Shown here: in pieces, positions 32,928-41,312 of the stretch
Numbering within the stretch: the first letter of the stretch is position 1
How the letters are laid out: each line of letters begins with the position of its first letter
From: SB15 sp964639245
GTDB taxonomy: Bacteria; Chloroflexota; Anaerolineae; Aggregatilineales; J027
Assembly: GCA_964639245.1 (NCBI GenBank)
Contig: CAZXCU010000006.1
Coordinates: forward strand, 124,001-188,000
Length of the DNA stretch: 64,000 bases
Direction of reading: 5' to 3'
Made by a program: the position numbers and the translations under genes
Notes under the pieces: generated by a model
Told to the model about the DNA's origin: nothing
The model's input: the letters and a program-made list of their open reading frames with translations, nothing else
Database searches by the model: none

Positions 32928-35597
32928 ATGCGTGTACCATTATCTTGGTTGAAAGATTTCGTCGATCTACCCGCCAACATCACCGCCGAAATGCTGTCCG
33001 AACGGATCACAGAAGCGGGGCTAGAAGTCGGCGGGATTGAATATATTGGCGTACCACAGGGCGCACCGCAGGCGGGAATGGTGCTGCCCCCCTCCGACCA
33101 TCTCGTCTGGGATAGAGACAAAATCGTGCTGGGGTATATTCACGAGGTCAAACCCCATCCTGATGCTGACCGACTCGTGCTGGCGATGGTGGAACATGGC
33201 ACCGGTGAAATTGAGCAAATTGTCACAGGGGCGCCGAATCTGTTCCCGTACAAAGGGCAAGGCACACTCACCCCACCGATTCCCTGCCCGATTGCCCGTG
33301 AAGGCGCAGAAGTCTACGACGGACACGCCGATGAACCCGGCAAACGGATGATTCTCAAGGAACGTAAAATTCGCGGGATTCCGAATCGGCATATGGTCTG
33401 TTCGGAAATGGAACTGGGGATTTCGCAGGAGCATGAAGGCGTGCTGCTGCTGGATTACGCAGAATACCAACACTATGCGGCTGGTACACCATTGCAGGGT
33501 GTCCTAGGGGATGTGATTCTGGATGTCGAACTTACCCCGAATCTTGCCCGTAATTTCAACATTCTGGGAGTCGCCCGTGAAGTCGCTGCCCTGTATAAAC
33601 TGCCCCTCCGCGAGCCGGATTACAGCCTGCCCGCACTGGAAGGGGATGATATTCACCAGCATGTGCGGATTGAAATTCGTGAACCCGAATTGAATCCACG
33701 TTTCACGGCGGGGATGATTAGAAATGTCGAAATCAAGGACTCGCCCGCGTGGATGCAGCGCCGTTTAAAAGCCATCGGGCAACGTCCAATTAACAACATT
33801 GTGGATGTCTCCAACTATGTGATGTTCGAGATGGGGCAGCCGACTCACGCTTTCGATTATGATATTCTGGCGGAACGGGCGGGCGATAAAAAACCGGTGA
33901 TCATGACCCGTTTACCAGAGAAAAATGAGCGCTTAACCACGCTTGACGGAAAAACCCACACCCTTGAGCCGCATAATCTTCTGGTTGCCGATGAAAAAGG
34001 CGCGCTGGCAATGGCGGGTATCATGGGGGGCTTGGAATCGGAAGTGCAAGACCCCGCCGACGAGATTCTGGATGCTACCGGAGTCGAACTGGGCGGGGAT
34101 GGTGAACAGCCTGTGCATGGCAAAGCCTCTGTCAGAGGGCGCGGCACAGAAACGGTGTTGTTAGAAGCAGCGGCATGGAATTTCATCGGACTGCGAAAAA
34201 CGCTGTCCAGCACCAAAATTCATACCGAAGCGGTGGCGCGGTTCAGCCGTGGGGTGCATCCTGCAATGGCAATACGCGGTTTGCTGCGTGGTCTCAAATT
34301 GATGGCAGAAGTGAGCGGCGGAACAATTGTTCCCGGCATCATTGACGAATACCCGCTTCCGGCGGAACAGGTGGTGGTGGAACTGCCTGTCAGCAATGTG
34401 ACCCGTTTGCTCGGATTCGAGATTCCCAAAGCGGAAATTGTGGCTATTCTGGAACATTTACAATTTCAGGTGGTTGAACAGGGCGATGTTCTAACCGTGA
34501 CTGTACCTGACCACCGTTTGGATATTGGCACAGGGGCGATTGGTCAAGCGGATTTAATCGAAGAAATTGCCCGTGTCTATGGGTATAACAGTATTCCCGA
34601 CCATCAGATGAGCGACGATCTTCCCAAACAGCGTCGCAATTTGTCATTGGAAATGGAAGAACGTACCCGTGATATTCTAGTCGAGGCCGGGCTGCGCGAA
34701 ATCATCTCCTACCGTCTGACCACCCCCGAACGGGAAGCGCTTTTGACTCCACACGGACAAGTTTCATCTTGGGGCAATGAGGCGTATATCACCTTAGCGA
34801 ATCCGATTGCCAGCGATAAAGTCGTGATGCGGCATACCCTGATGGCAAATCTGGTGGAAGCGGCAGAAAAGAACAGCTACTATCAAAAACGCCAGGCGAT
34901 TTTTGAACTGGGGCAGGTGTACTATCCAAGCAATCAAAATTTGCTGCCGGATGAACTGACCCGTCTGGGAATTTTGATGACCGGACAGCGTGGTGTAGAC
35001 ACTTGGTATGGCAGCGAAAGCGGTCTGCTCGATTTCTATGACCTGAAAGGTGTCATTGAAACCTTAGTGAAAGGGTTGCATGTCGAAGATGTCAGTTATG
35101 CCCCTACCCAGCACACGTCTTTCTATCCCGGACGAGTCGCCGCGCTACTCATCGAGGGAAAGGAAGTCGGTGTTTTTGGTGAAGTGCATCCGTTGGTGCG
35201 TGAAGCCTACGGACTTGGCATGGATTTGAATGTGCCTGTTCTCGCTGCCGAAATTGATCTGGATGCGCTGCTCGCACAGGCTCAAGATGCTCATAAGGTC
35301 AAAGCGCTGCCTACCCAACCCGCCGTGTATCAGGATATTTCGATTCTGGTTGACCGCACCGCCAAAGCCGCCGAGATTGAAGCGGTCATTCGGAAAGCGG
35401 GCGGGGATTTGCTGGTGGATGTGCGCCTATTCGATATTTATACGGGGGAACAGATTCCCGCCGATAAAAAGTCGATGGCATATGCGTTGACCTACCAGCA
35501 CCCGGAAGAAACACTGACCGATAAACAGGTGGCGAAGCTGCACGAGAAAATCGTTAAGGCGGTGGAACACCAACTCGGCGCGAAACTACGTGCGTAA
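32928..35597 (+). CDS. pheT: Phenylalanyl-tRNA synthetase beta subunit
   Basis: PheT, 889 aa, somewhat longer than the usual 800 or so. The order is an N-terminal B1 segment (MRVPLSWLKDFVDLP), an EMAP-like tRNA-binding OB fold (about 65-190; VLGYIHEVKPHPDADRL), B3/B4 editing domain (about 240-430; NIVDVSNYVMFEMGQPTHAFDYD), B5, the catalytic-like core, and the C-terminal FDX-ACB anticodon-binding domain (from about 795; PAVYQDISILVDR). It pairs with PheS and removes mischarged Tyr-tRNA-Phe through its B3/B4 domain. Its own gap to pheS contains a REP-like element but no clear terminator, so it remains in the T-box unit. Confidence 0.98.
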   Translation: MRVPLSWLKDFVDLPANITAEMLSERITEAGLEVGGIEYIGVPQGAPQAGMVLPPSDHLVWDRDKIVLGYIHEVKPHPDADRLVLAMVEHGTGEIEQIVTGAPNLFPYKGQGTLTPPIPCPIAREGAEVYDGHADEPGKRMILKERKIRGIPNRHMVCSEMELGISQEHEGVLLLDYAEYQHYAAGTPLQGVLGDVILDVELTPNLARNFNILGVAREVAALYKLPLREPDYSLPALEGDDIHQHVRIEIREPELNPRFTAGMIRNVEIKDSPAWMQRRLKAIGQRPINNIVDVSNYVMFEMGQPTHAFDYDILAERAGDKKPVIMTRLPEKNERLTTLDGKTHTLEPHNLLVADEKGALAMAGIMGGLESEVQDPADEILDATGVELGGDGEQPVHGKASVRGRGTETVLLEAAAWNFIGLRKTLSSTKIHTEAVARFSRGVHPAMAIRGLLRGLKLMAEVSGGTIVPGIIDEYPLPAEQVVVELPVSNVTRLLGFEIPKAEIVAILEHLQFQVVEQGDVLTVTVPDHRLDIGTGAIGQADLIEEIARVYGYNSIPDHQMSDDLPKQRRNLSLEMEERTRDILVEAGLREIISYRLTTPEREALLTPHGQVSSWGNEAYITLANPIASDKVVMRHTLMANLVEAAEKNSYYQKRQAIFELGQVYYPSNQNLLPDELTRLGILMTGQRGVDTWYGSESGLLDFYDLKGVIETLVKGLHVEDVSYAPTQHTSFYPGRVAALLIEGKEVGVFGEVHPLVREAYGLGMDLNVPVLAAEIDLDALLAQAQDAHKVKALPTQPAVYQDISILVDRTAKAAEIEAVIRKAGGDLLVDVRLFDIYTGEQIPADKKSMAYALTYQHPEETLTDKQVAKLHEKIVKAVEHQLGAKLRA

Positions 35598-35606
35598 TTT
35601 TTTGAT

Positions 35607-35631
35607 GAGGAAGGGTGCGCTGCCCTTCCTC
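35607..35631 (+). terminator. Probable pheT terminator
   Basis: A perfect 9-bp stem, GAGGAAGGG (35607-35615) with CCCTTCCTC (35623-35631), and a 7-nt loop, 10 bp after the pheT stop. The following T-tract is weak (TGTTT). Confidence 0.6.
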
Positions 35632-35927
35632 TGTTTCGCAATTAAAAATGTAAAAGTGCGTATTTAAGTTTCGTATTCATCCTTGTCGTGTTTCCACGAA
35701 TGCAAGATGATCAAATTTATTCCTATTCAAATGTCAAGTTAGAAGGGCTGATTTTCGTGGGAACATACCCCGCGATTAGTAATGCACATTTTCAGTATGC
35801 CTGAAAACAACGCACATATCTTGCAAATCTTCCTTATGAAAAAGGATGATGAATATCGGTGTGGCGGATGGCAGGGCTGGAGCAGCAGCATGAAAAACTA
35901 TCTGCATATAAAAAATATATAGCTAAC
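35632..35927. other. Non-coding AT-rich spacer
   Basis: About 300 bp without a supported gene, RNA or repeat. It is more AT-rich than the flanking genes and borders the orphan small gene at 35928-36257, so it may be part of an acquired or decayed segment. Confidence 0.4.
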
Positions 35928-36257
35928 TTATGTGATTTCATTTTCTACTTTTATTAACCAAACATTCTCTTTCCATCGTAATTTAATAATATCTTCTATT
36001 TCTACCTGCCTATTATTTCTTATGATATAAAACAATAGGGTACATGTTTTAAAGTCAGGCTCAGCCCAAGTTTCGTCGTAAAAATTAAAGTTAGAGCCAA
36101 GCCAGAAGGTCTCTCTAAAGCCTGACTCATAAATATAATACTCTCCCCCTAGAAAATCGCTGTATCTACTCGCAAGGGGTATAGATAACAACTTGCTGAT
36201 CTGACTAGCTAGCTCATGTAGGTCACTACCCACGAAGCCATATACACGTTTTTCCAA
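35928..36257 (-). CDS. AT-rich orphan hypothetical protein (109 aa)
   Basis: A 109-aa soluble protein of unknown family, with the start TTG at 36255-36257 and a near-perfect AAGGAGAT ribosome-binding site upstream. It reads as a compact alpha/beta protein: GFVGSDLHELASQISKLL, then DFLGGEYYIYES, FWLGSNFNF, and CTLLFYIIRNN near the C-terminus. There is no signal peptide. Codon use is much more AT-rich than in its neighbours, and it is flanked by gene-poor DNA and REP-like palindromes, which suggests horizontal gain. Its size and composition resemble orphan immunity proteins of polymorphic toxins, but I see no toxin gene, and that label is a guess. Confidence 0.6.
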   Translation of the reverse strand: MEKRVYGFVGSDLHELASQISKLLSIPLASRYSDFLGGEYYIYESGFRETFWLGSNFNFYDETWAEPDFKTCTLLFYIIRNNRQVEIEDIIKLRWKENVWLIKVENEIT

Positions 36258-36497
36258 GAGTATCTCCTTTTTTCGGTTGTTATTTACTTTGGAATTACAC
36301 TGGTGGAATATTCGCTAATGTTAAGTCTTAATCATTAATATATGCTAGCTACTGGTCTTTTCCCATGAAGAAGGTATGGGCGATGTCCACTGTGAGGTTG
36401 AATATTGGCTGGTATCGCTGACGGCTTCGACCACGCCGTATGTGCTATCGGCTTGGATATTTTCAACGGAAGGTCAATCTGTTTATGTGGTTTTGGC

Positions 36498-36555
36498 GGA
36501 CGCGATATATCGCGTCCCTACAAATTATCTCGTAGGGACGGCATATATGCTGTCC
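36498..36555. repeat. REPIN-like double palindrome
   Basis: A perfect 20-bp palindrome (36498-36517, GGACGCGATATATCGCGTCC) and a near-perfect one (36536-36555, GGACGGCATATATGCTGTCC) are joined by an inverted GTCCCTAC/GTAGGGAC pair. The whole therefore looks like two REP units in inverted orientation. The CGTCCCTACA tail recurs, with one change, at 24256-24265 and 32897-32906. Confidence 0.65.
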
Positions 36556-36587
36556 GCAGTGTCTACAATCTCCGTCCTATTTTTTCC

Positions 36588-36628
36588 CCCGCTATGCGTA
36601 GGAAGTCCACTCGAAGTGGACTAGCGGG
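36588..36628. repeat. Nested palindrome AGTCCACT-AGTGGACT within CCCGCT-AGCGGG
   Basis: An inner 8-bp stem (36604-36611 with 36615-36622, 3-nt loop) is enclosed by an outer 6-bp stem (36588-36593 with 36623-36628), with a 10-nt bulge on one side. It lies 39 bp beyond the hpt stop on the other strand and may act as an RNA hairpin for that transcript. It differs in sequence from the neighbouring REP-like element. Confidence 0.5.
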
Positions 36629-36666
36629 AATCCTTGCTAAAACGGCTATCCGGCTTCTGGATTTGG

Positions 36667-37224
36667 TTATTTTTTGTAGGTGTTCAAATCCACCACACCT
36701 ACAAAGGGCAAATTGCGGAAGTGTTCATCAAGGTCAAGGCCGTAGCCAAAGACAAATTCATTGGGAATCTCAAAACCGAGATATTCAACCGGCACTTCCA
36801 CTTCGCGGCGGCTGGGTTTGCTGAGGAGGGTACAAATTTTGACCGATTTTGGCCCGCGGGTTTCTAACTGTGGCACGATGTAGGCAAGGGTATGTCCACT
36901 GTCAATGATGTCTTCGATAATCAGGACATTTTTATCGGTAATATCGGCAGACATATCCATTAAAATACGGACGTGACCGGTACTTTTACGATTGCCTGTC
37001 CCGTAGCTGGACACCGCCATAAAATCAATCGAATGGGGAATGGTGATATGGCGCATGAGATCCACCATGAACATCACCCCGCCTTTGAGAATGCAGAGCA
37101 GAATTAAATCGCCCTTGCCACGATATTCGTCCGAAATTTGTGTGCCGAGTTCCGCAATACGAGATTGTAAAGTCGGCTCGTCCAGCAAAATTTTTGCCAG
37201 ATATTTACGATAGTCTTGTTCCAT
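36667..37224 (-). CDS. hpt: Hypoxanthine phosphoribosyltransferase
   Basis: A 185-aa purine-salvage enzyme that makes IMP or GMP from hypoxanthine or guanine and PRPP. The PRPP motif is VLIIEDIIDSGHTL. The ILKGGVMFMVDLMRHI and DFMAVSSYG segments and the C-terminal VGVVDLN are typical. I start it at the ATG 37222-37224, where AGGAAG is just upstream and the DUF971 stop is 7 nt away; the longer frame to 37329 only overlaps that gene. It is last in a three-gene minus-strand operon. Confidence 0.96.
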   Translation of the reverse strand: MEQDYRKYLAKILLDEPTLQSRIAELGTQISDEYRGKGDLILLCILKGGVMFMVDLMRHITIPHSIDFMAVSSYGTGNRKSTGHVRILMDMSADITDKNVLIIEDIIDSGHTLAYIVPQLETRGPKSVKICTLLSKPSRREVEVPVEYLGFEIPNEFVFGYGLDLDEHFRNLPFVGVVDLNTYKK

Positions 37225-37231
37225 AGTCTTC

Positions 37232-37582
37232 CTAGTTTTGTGAGGAACACAAGCGTAAGAGCAATTCCCAAGTGTACATGCCCGTATGGTGTCCGTCATC
37301 CCAGAAAAATTGCAAGGCGTAGTTGCCAACCATTTCGATTTTTTCGACTTTGTAGGAGCGTTTGGGCTTGAGGGTCAGGATGTCATCCGGCGCTTTGTCC
37401 AAACCCATATTGTGATGCCCCCCACGACATTCGACACAGGGGCAGGCCTCGCGCAAATGACTCAGGGGATATTCGCAATGTTGGCCTTCAGCCCAATCAA
37501 TGAGCAGAAATCCGGTATTTTTATTTAAGGTAATGCTGGTGGGGCGGTTCAAGCGGTTAATCCTGCGGCTTGTTCGATCCAT
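37232..37582 (-). CDS. DUF971-domain protein
   Basis: A 116-aa DUF971 (gamma-butyrobetaine hydroxylase-like N-terminal domain) protein. The hallmark is LREACPCVECRGGHH, with three Cys and two His, plausibly binding a metal or Fe-S cluster, followed by MVGNYALQFFWDDGHHTGMYTWELL. This domain occurs alone near Fe-S-related genes in many bacteria; the function is unsettled. The ATG overlaps the upstream HhH gene by 34 bp, and hpt follows after 7 nt. Confidence 0.88.
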   Translation of the reverse strand: MDRTSRRINRLNRPTSITLNKNTGFLLIDWAEGQHCEYPLSHLREACPCVECRGGHHNMGLDKAPDDILTLKPKRSYKVEKIEMVGNYALQFFWDDGHHTGMYTWELLLRLCSSQN

Positions 37583-37953
37583 GCCGCTACTTTTTCCTGA
37601 GTCAACCCGCGTAGTCCCTTGAGTTTTTCAAACACTTCCTCTGCAGATGCTTTAGCGAGGGCAGCAAAAGAACTGATGCCAATGGCACGCATGGCTTCGG
37701 CGGTTTTTGGCCCAATGCCATTAATGCGGGTTAAATCATCCCCCGCGTCCGCTTCATCCAGTGCTTTTTGCGGCAGGATGATCGGGGTTTCTTGCGGGGC
37801 GACAGGTTGGGCAGGCGGGGGTGCTTGACGCTGCTGTACCTCACGCATGTGCTGTTGATAGGCTTCTTCCTGCTGGCGCAGCCAATAGGCAATGGCAATG
37901 CCCACCCCGACACCAAAGGACACCAAGCCCGCTAAACGGCCTAATTTTGCCAT
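37549..37953 (-). CDS. Membrane-anchored helix-hairpin-helix protein
   Basis: A 134-aa protein with an N-terminal transmembrane helix (about 7-24), a Gln/Pro-rich linker, and a C-terminal helix-hairpin-helix domain (about 72-131: DLTRINGIGPKTAEAMRAIGISSFAALAKAS, then LKGLRGLTQEKVAAWIEQA). HhH modules bind DNA backbones, but the GIGPKTA type also occurs in membrane proteins without nucleic-acid binding. The ATG has AAGGGATG upstream. It is first in the operon with DUF971 and hpt and divergent from the nuo operon. Confidence 0.85.
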   Translation of the reverse strand: MAKLGRLAGLVSFGVGVGIAIAYWLRQQEEAYQQHMREVQQRQAPPPAQPVAPQETPIILPQKALDEADAGDDLTRINGIGPKTAEAMRAIGISSFAALAKASAEEVFEKLKGLRGLTQEKVAAWIEQAAGLTA

Positions 37954-38092
37954 GAGTCATCCCTTCTCTATTAAAGAAATTTTATGCCGCAGTGTGCTGC
38001 TTGTCAAAGCATTTTCTCCCCTACCCGAAATGCGCCTATTTTGTTAAAATTTTGTCTTCTAAATTCGGTTTTAAACCATGTTAAATTCTAGT

Positions 38093-38120
38093 TTGACAGC
38101 GTTCTATCGCGTGTGTTAAT
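38093..38120 (+). promoter_or_regulatory. nuo operon promoter
   Basis: A perfect TTGACA (38093-38098), a 16-bp spacer and GTTAAT (38115-38120) preceded by an extended TGT. It lies in the divergent gap 55 bp before the preferred nuoA start. Confidence 0.6.
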
Positions 38121-38174
38121 CTCTAGCGAAACCGATTGCGCTATTTTGAACAAATAAAAAACGAGGCATACACC

Positions 38175-38531
38175 GTGCTTTCTGAATACGCTCCTCTTAT
38201 ATCCCTTCTGATACTGGCAACGGCGGTTGCGTTCATCATCCTGTTTTTATCGCGCTTGATGGGGCCTTTCCGTCCCACCCATCGTTTGTTAGCCACCTAT
38301 GAAAGTGGGATGCGTCCCTTAGGCCCGGCGGTGCGGCGTATTCCGGTCAAATTTTACCGTGTGGCGATTTTGTTTGTGCTGTTTGATATTGAAGTCATCT
38401 TTTTATTGCCATTCGCCGTGGTTGTGCGTGACCTCAGCCTGTATGGGCTGGCGGTGATGGGCGTATTTTTCTTTATTTTAACGGTGGGTTTTGCCTATGA
38501 ATGGATGGTCGGAGGTTTGGAATGGGAGTAA
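38175..38531 (+). CDS. nuoA: NADH-quinone oxidoreductase subunit A
   Basis: A 118-aa, three-helix subunit of complex I (MLSEYAPLISLLILATAVA; then RIPVKFYRVAILFVLFDIEVIFLLPFAVV, the family signature; then a third helix). The GTG at 38175-38177 has GAGG 8 nt upstream and gives the typical NuoA N-terminus. The open frame reaches a TTG at 38136, which lacks a ribosome-binding site. First gene of the nuoA-N cluster. Confidence 0.95.
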   Translation: MLSEYAPLISLLILATAVAFIILFLSRLMGPFRPTHRLLATYESGMRPLGPAVRRIPVKFYRVAILFVLFDIEVIFLLPFAVVVRDLSLYGLAVMGVFFFILTVGFAYEWMVGGLEWE

Positions 38532-39016
38532 GTGAAAAACTTGGTCAATTGGGTGTGGTAACAACCACCCTAGAAACCGCCGTCAATTGGGGTCGCACGG
38601 GCGCGATGTGGCCTATGCTGTTCGGGTTAGCTTGCTGCGCCATCGAAATGATGAGTTCACAGGCCGCCCAATATGATATGTCGCGTTTTGGGATGGAACT
38701 GATGCGTCCCAGCCCACGCCAATCGGATTTGATGATTGTGGCGGGGCGTGTTTCGCGCAAAATGGCCCCGGTGCTGCGTCAACTTTATGACCAGATGCCC
38801 GCCCCCAAATGGGTGATTGCCATGGGTGACTGCGCTTCCTGCGGCGGAGTGTTCAATAACTATGCCATTGTGCAGGGAGTGGACGAAATTGTGCCAGTGG
38901 ATATTTATGTGGCTGGTTGCCCGCCGCGCCCTGAACAGTTGATTCACGGGATTATGACCCTGCACGAAAAAGTGCGCGAAATGAACTGGAATGATTGGGC
39001 GAAGAACAACGCATGA
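38522..39016 (+). CDS. nuoB: NADH-quinone oxidoreductase subunit B
   Basis: A 164-aa peripheral-arm subunit that binds cluster N2, the last Fe-S centre before quinone. Its ligands Cys38, Cys39, Cys104 and Cys133 are all present (LACCAIEMM, GDCASCGG, AGCPPRPE). The start is the ATG at 38522, 10 bp inside nuoA, with GGAGG upstream. The longer frame to 38501 is rejected. Confidence 0.97.
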   Translation: MGVSEKLGQLGVVTTTLETAVNWGRTGAMWPMLFGLACCAIEMMSSQAAQYDMSRFGMELMRPSPRQSDLMIVAGRVSRKMAPVLRQLYDQMPAPKWVIAMGDCASCGGVFNNYAIVQGVDEIVPVDIYVAGCPPRPEQLIHGIMTLHEKVREMNWNDWAKNNA

Positions 39017-39534
39017 GCGCTTTAAATCCTGTTGCAGCATTACAAGCGCAGTTCGGTGAGGAAACCATTACTGAACTGCCTGTTTTTCGGGGCGAAATTA
39101 CGATAGTAGTGGATGCCGCCAACATTGAGGAAGTCAGCCGTTTTCTGGTAGACACGGTGGGGTTGGAATATAAATTCCTGTCCGGTATGTCTGGCATTGA
39201 TTATTACCCCAGCGAACCCCGTTTTGCGGTGGTGTATCATCTGCTGAGTATGCGCTATAACCAGCGTTTGCGGCTGAAGGTGTACTGGTCGGATGGCGAT
39301 GACCCCGTGCCAAGTGTGGTGGGGGTATGGAAAAACGCTAACTGGGAAGAACGCGAAGTCTACGATATGTACGGGGTGATCTTTAAAAATCACCCGGATT
39401 TACGCCGCATTTTGAACGCGGATGATTGGGATGGCTTCCCCGGACGGAAAGATTATCCGTTGGGCTACGAAACCGTTCAATTTTCCTTTAATGTGGATGA
39501 AGTCAACAAACACAAACCTTACGCAAAGGAGTAA
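39013..39534 (+). CDS. nuoC: NADH-quinone oxidoreductase subunit C
   Basis: A 173-aa subunit of the complex I connecting module, with the 30-kDa signature WEEREVYDMYGVIFKNHPDLRRIL and the C-terminal GFPGRKDYPLGYE. It is separate from nuoD, unlike the E. coli NuoCD fusion. The ATG overlaps the nuoB stop by 4 bp. Confidence 0.96.
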   Translation: MSALNPVAALQAQFGEETITELPVFRGEITIVVDAANIEEVSRFLVDTVGLEYKFLSGMSGIDYYPSEPRFAVVYHLLSMRYNQRLRLKVYWSDGDDPVPSVVGVWKNANWEEREVYDMYGVIFKNHPDLRRILNADDWDGFPGRKDYPLGYETVQFSFNVDEVNKHKPYAKE

Positions 39535-39540
39535 GCGCCG

Positions 39541-40797
39541 ATGGTTGCAAGTCGTGAACAATTTGCCGCATGGGAAGGCTCGGTTGAGGAGCTAAAAGGC
39601 ATCGTTTCTGACCGGGCGCTGTCGGGCGAAACCATGCTCCTGAATATGGGGCCGCAGCATCCGAGTACGCACGGCGTGCTGCGGTTGCTGTTGGAACTGG
39701 ACGGCGAAGAAGTGGTGACGTGTGTGCCGGATGTGGGGTATTTGCACACGGGCATCGAAAAAAACATGGAGTACAAGACCTACGAAAAAGCCCTTGTGAT
39801 GACAGACCGCATGGATTATCTGAATCCAATGGGCAATAACTTGGTCTACTGCTTGGCACAGGAAAAATTGTTTGAACTGGATGTTCCCCGTCGTGCGGCA
39901 ATTGCCCGTGTGATTCTGGCGGAACTGACCCGCTTGAACAGCCACCTTGTCTGGTTGGGGATTCACGGCCTTGATCTCGGTGTAACCAGCACCATGATTT
40001 ACTGCTTCCGCGAACGTGAACGGATTCTGGATATTTACGAAATGTGCGGCGGGCAGCGTATGATGTCCTCGTATATTCGTCCGGGCGGGTTGTGGCGCGA
40101 TTTACCAGCCGAATTTGTACCTGCGGTAGAAGCCCTGTTAGCGGATTTCCCCCACCGGATTGATGATTATGAATCGCTGTTGACGGGTAACCGGATGTTC
40201 ATCGAACGGACACAGGGCATCGGTTTCATGACGGCGGAAGATGCCGTCAATTGGGGGCTGTCCGGCGCAACTCTACGCGCTTCGGGGGTCAACTGGGATA
40301 TTCGCAAAGCCCAACCCTACTCGCTGTACGAAGAATTTGAATTTGATGTTCCCTTGGGTCAGCATGGCGACGTGTATGACCGCTATCTCATCCGTGTGGA
40401 AGAAATGCGCCAGAGTCTGCGGATTATCCGTCAGGGTTTGGATAAACTCGCCAAAGAAAAAAATGGCGCGTTCCGTTCTAATAATCGTAAATATGTTCCC
40501 CCACCCCGCGCTGAACTCGGACATAGCATGGAAGCGGTAATCCACCACTTCAAATTGTGGACAGAAGGTTTCCGTCCACCCAAAGGCGAAGTCTATGTAG
40601 CGGTGGAAAGTCCGCGTGGGGAATTGGGCTGCTACCTTGCCAGTGATGGGTCGCCTAAACCGATGCGTGTTCACTTCCGCACCCCGTCTTATGTGCATAT
40701 TGGCGCACTCGCCGAACTTGCCAAAGGCTATTTAATCGCGGATCTGGTTGCCATCATCGGCAGTGTGGACATTGTATTGGGTGATTGTGACCGATAG
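39541..40797 (+). CDS. nuoD: NADH-quinone oxidoreductase subunit D
   Basis: A 418-aa subunit forming, with NuoB, the quinone pocket. It has the 49-kDa signatures MGPQHPSTHGVLRLLLELDGE, TYEKALVMTDRMDYL and LGCYLASDG. An N-terminal extension of about 30 residues precedes the conserved start. The ATG has AAGGAG upstream, 6 nt after nuoC. Confidence 0.98.
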   Translation: MVASREQFAAWEGSVEELKGIVSDRALSGETMLLNMGPQHPSTHGVLRLLLELDGEEVVTCVPDVGYLHTGIEKNMEYKTYEKALVMTDRMDYLNPMGNNLVYCLAQEKLFELDVPRRAAIARVILAELTRLNSHLVWLGIHGLDLGVTSTMIYCFRERERILDIYEMCGGQRMMSSYIRPGGLWRDLPAEFVPAVEALLADFPHRIDDYESLLTGNRMFIERTQGIGFMTAEDAVNWGLSGATLRASGVNWDIRKAQPYSLYEEFEFDVPLGQHGDVYDRYLIRVEEMRQSLRIIRQGLDKLAKEKNGAFRSNNRKYVPPPRAELGHSMEAVIHHFKLWTEGFRPPKGEVYVAVESPRGELGCYLASDGSPKPMRVHFRTPSYVHIGALAELAKGYLIADLVAIIGSVDIVLGDCDR

Positions 40798-40808
40798 GAA
40801 AAAATATC

Positions 40809-41312
40809 GTGTTAGCTGAAAAATACGCAGAAAGAATCGCCAAGATTCGCTCCAAATACCCGGATAAGCGCTCAACCGTGATGCCGTTGTTGTACATTGC
40901 ACAGGAAGAATACGGCGGGTTAGACCCCCAGTCTTTGAGCGAAGTCGCGGAACTCTGTGACCTTGACCCCACCGAGGTCAAAACCATCGCCGGGTTCTAC
41001 ACCATGTACTGGGAAAATGACGAAAAAGGCTACCAAAAAGGCAAATATTGGCTGCAAGTATGTACCGATTTGCCGTGTGCCTTGCGCGGGGCGGACGAAT
41101 TTTTTGAACAACTGCTGGATTACTTGGGTATTCAAGACGGTGAAACCACCCCTGACGGGATGTTTACCGCCGAGCATGTGATGTGTTTGGCAGCGTGCGA
41201 CAAAGCCCCCATGCTGCAATGCAATTTCCATTTCATGGAAAACCTTGACATGGAAAAAATGAAAGCATGGATTGAGGAACGGCGGGCAGAACTCGAACGT
41301 GAGAACGGGTAG
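40809..41312 (+). CDS. nuoE: NADH-quinone oxidoreductase subunit E
   Basis: A 167-aa NADH-dehydrogenase-module subunit with a thioredoxin-like fold and a 2Fe-2S cluster (N1a) bound by Cys85, Cys90, Cys126 and Cys130. The KTIAGFYTMYW segment is typical. The GTG start at 40809 has AGGAAA upstream, 11 nt after nuoD. Confidence 0.96.
   Translation: MLAEKYAERIAKIRSKYPDKRSTVMPLLYIAQEEYGGLDPQSLSEVAELCDLDPTEVKTIAGFYTMYWENDEKGYQKGKYWLQVCTDLPCALRGADEFFEQLLDYLGIQDGETTPDGMFTAEHVMCLAACDKAPMLQCNFHFMENLDMEKMKAWIEERRAELERENG

Larger units (their letters stand above)
36258..36666. other. Gene-poor spacer carrying palindromic repeats
   Basis: About 410 bp between the orphan gene and hpt. It holds two palindromic elements (36498-36555 and 36588-36628), listed separately. 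Short open frames that cross the palindromes are not credible genes. Confidence 0.5.

Noticed and set aside
36376..36867. Open frames crossing the REP-like palindromes
   Set aside because: They translate repeat sequence and the antisense of hpt; no ribosome-binding site and no family.
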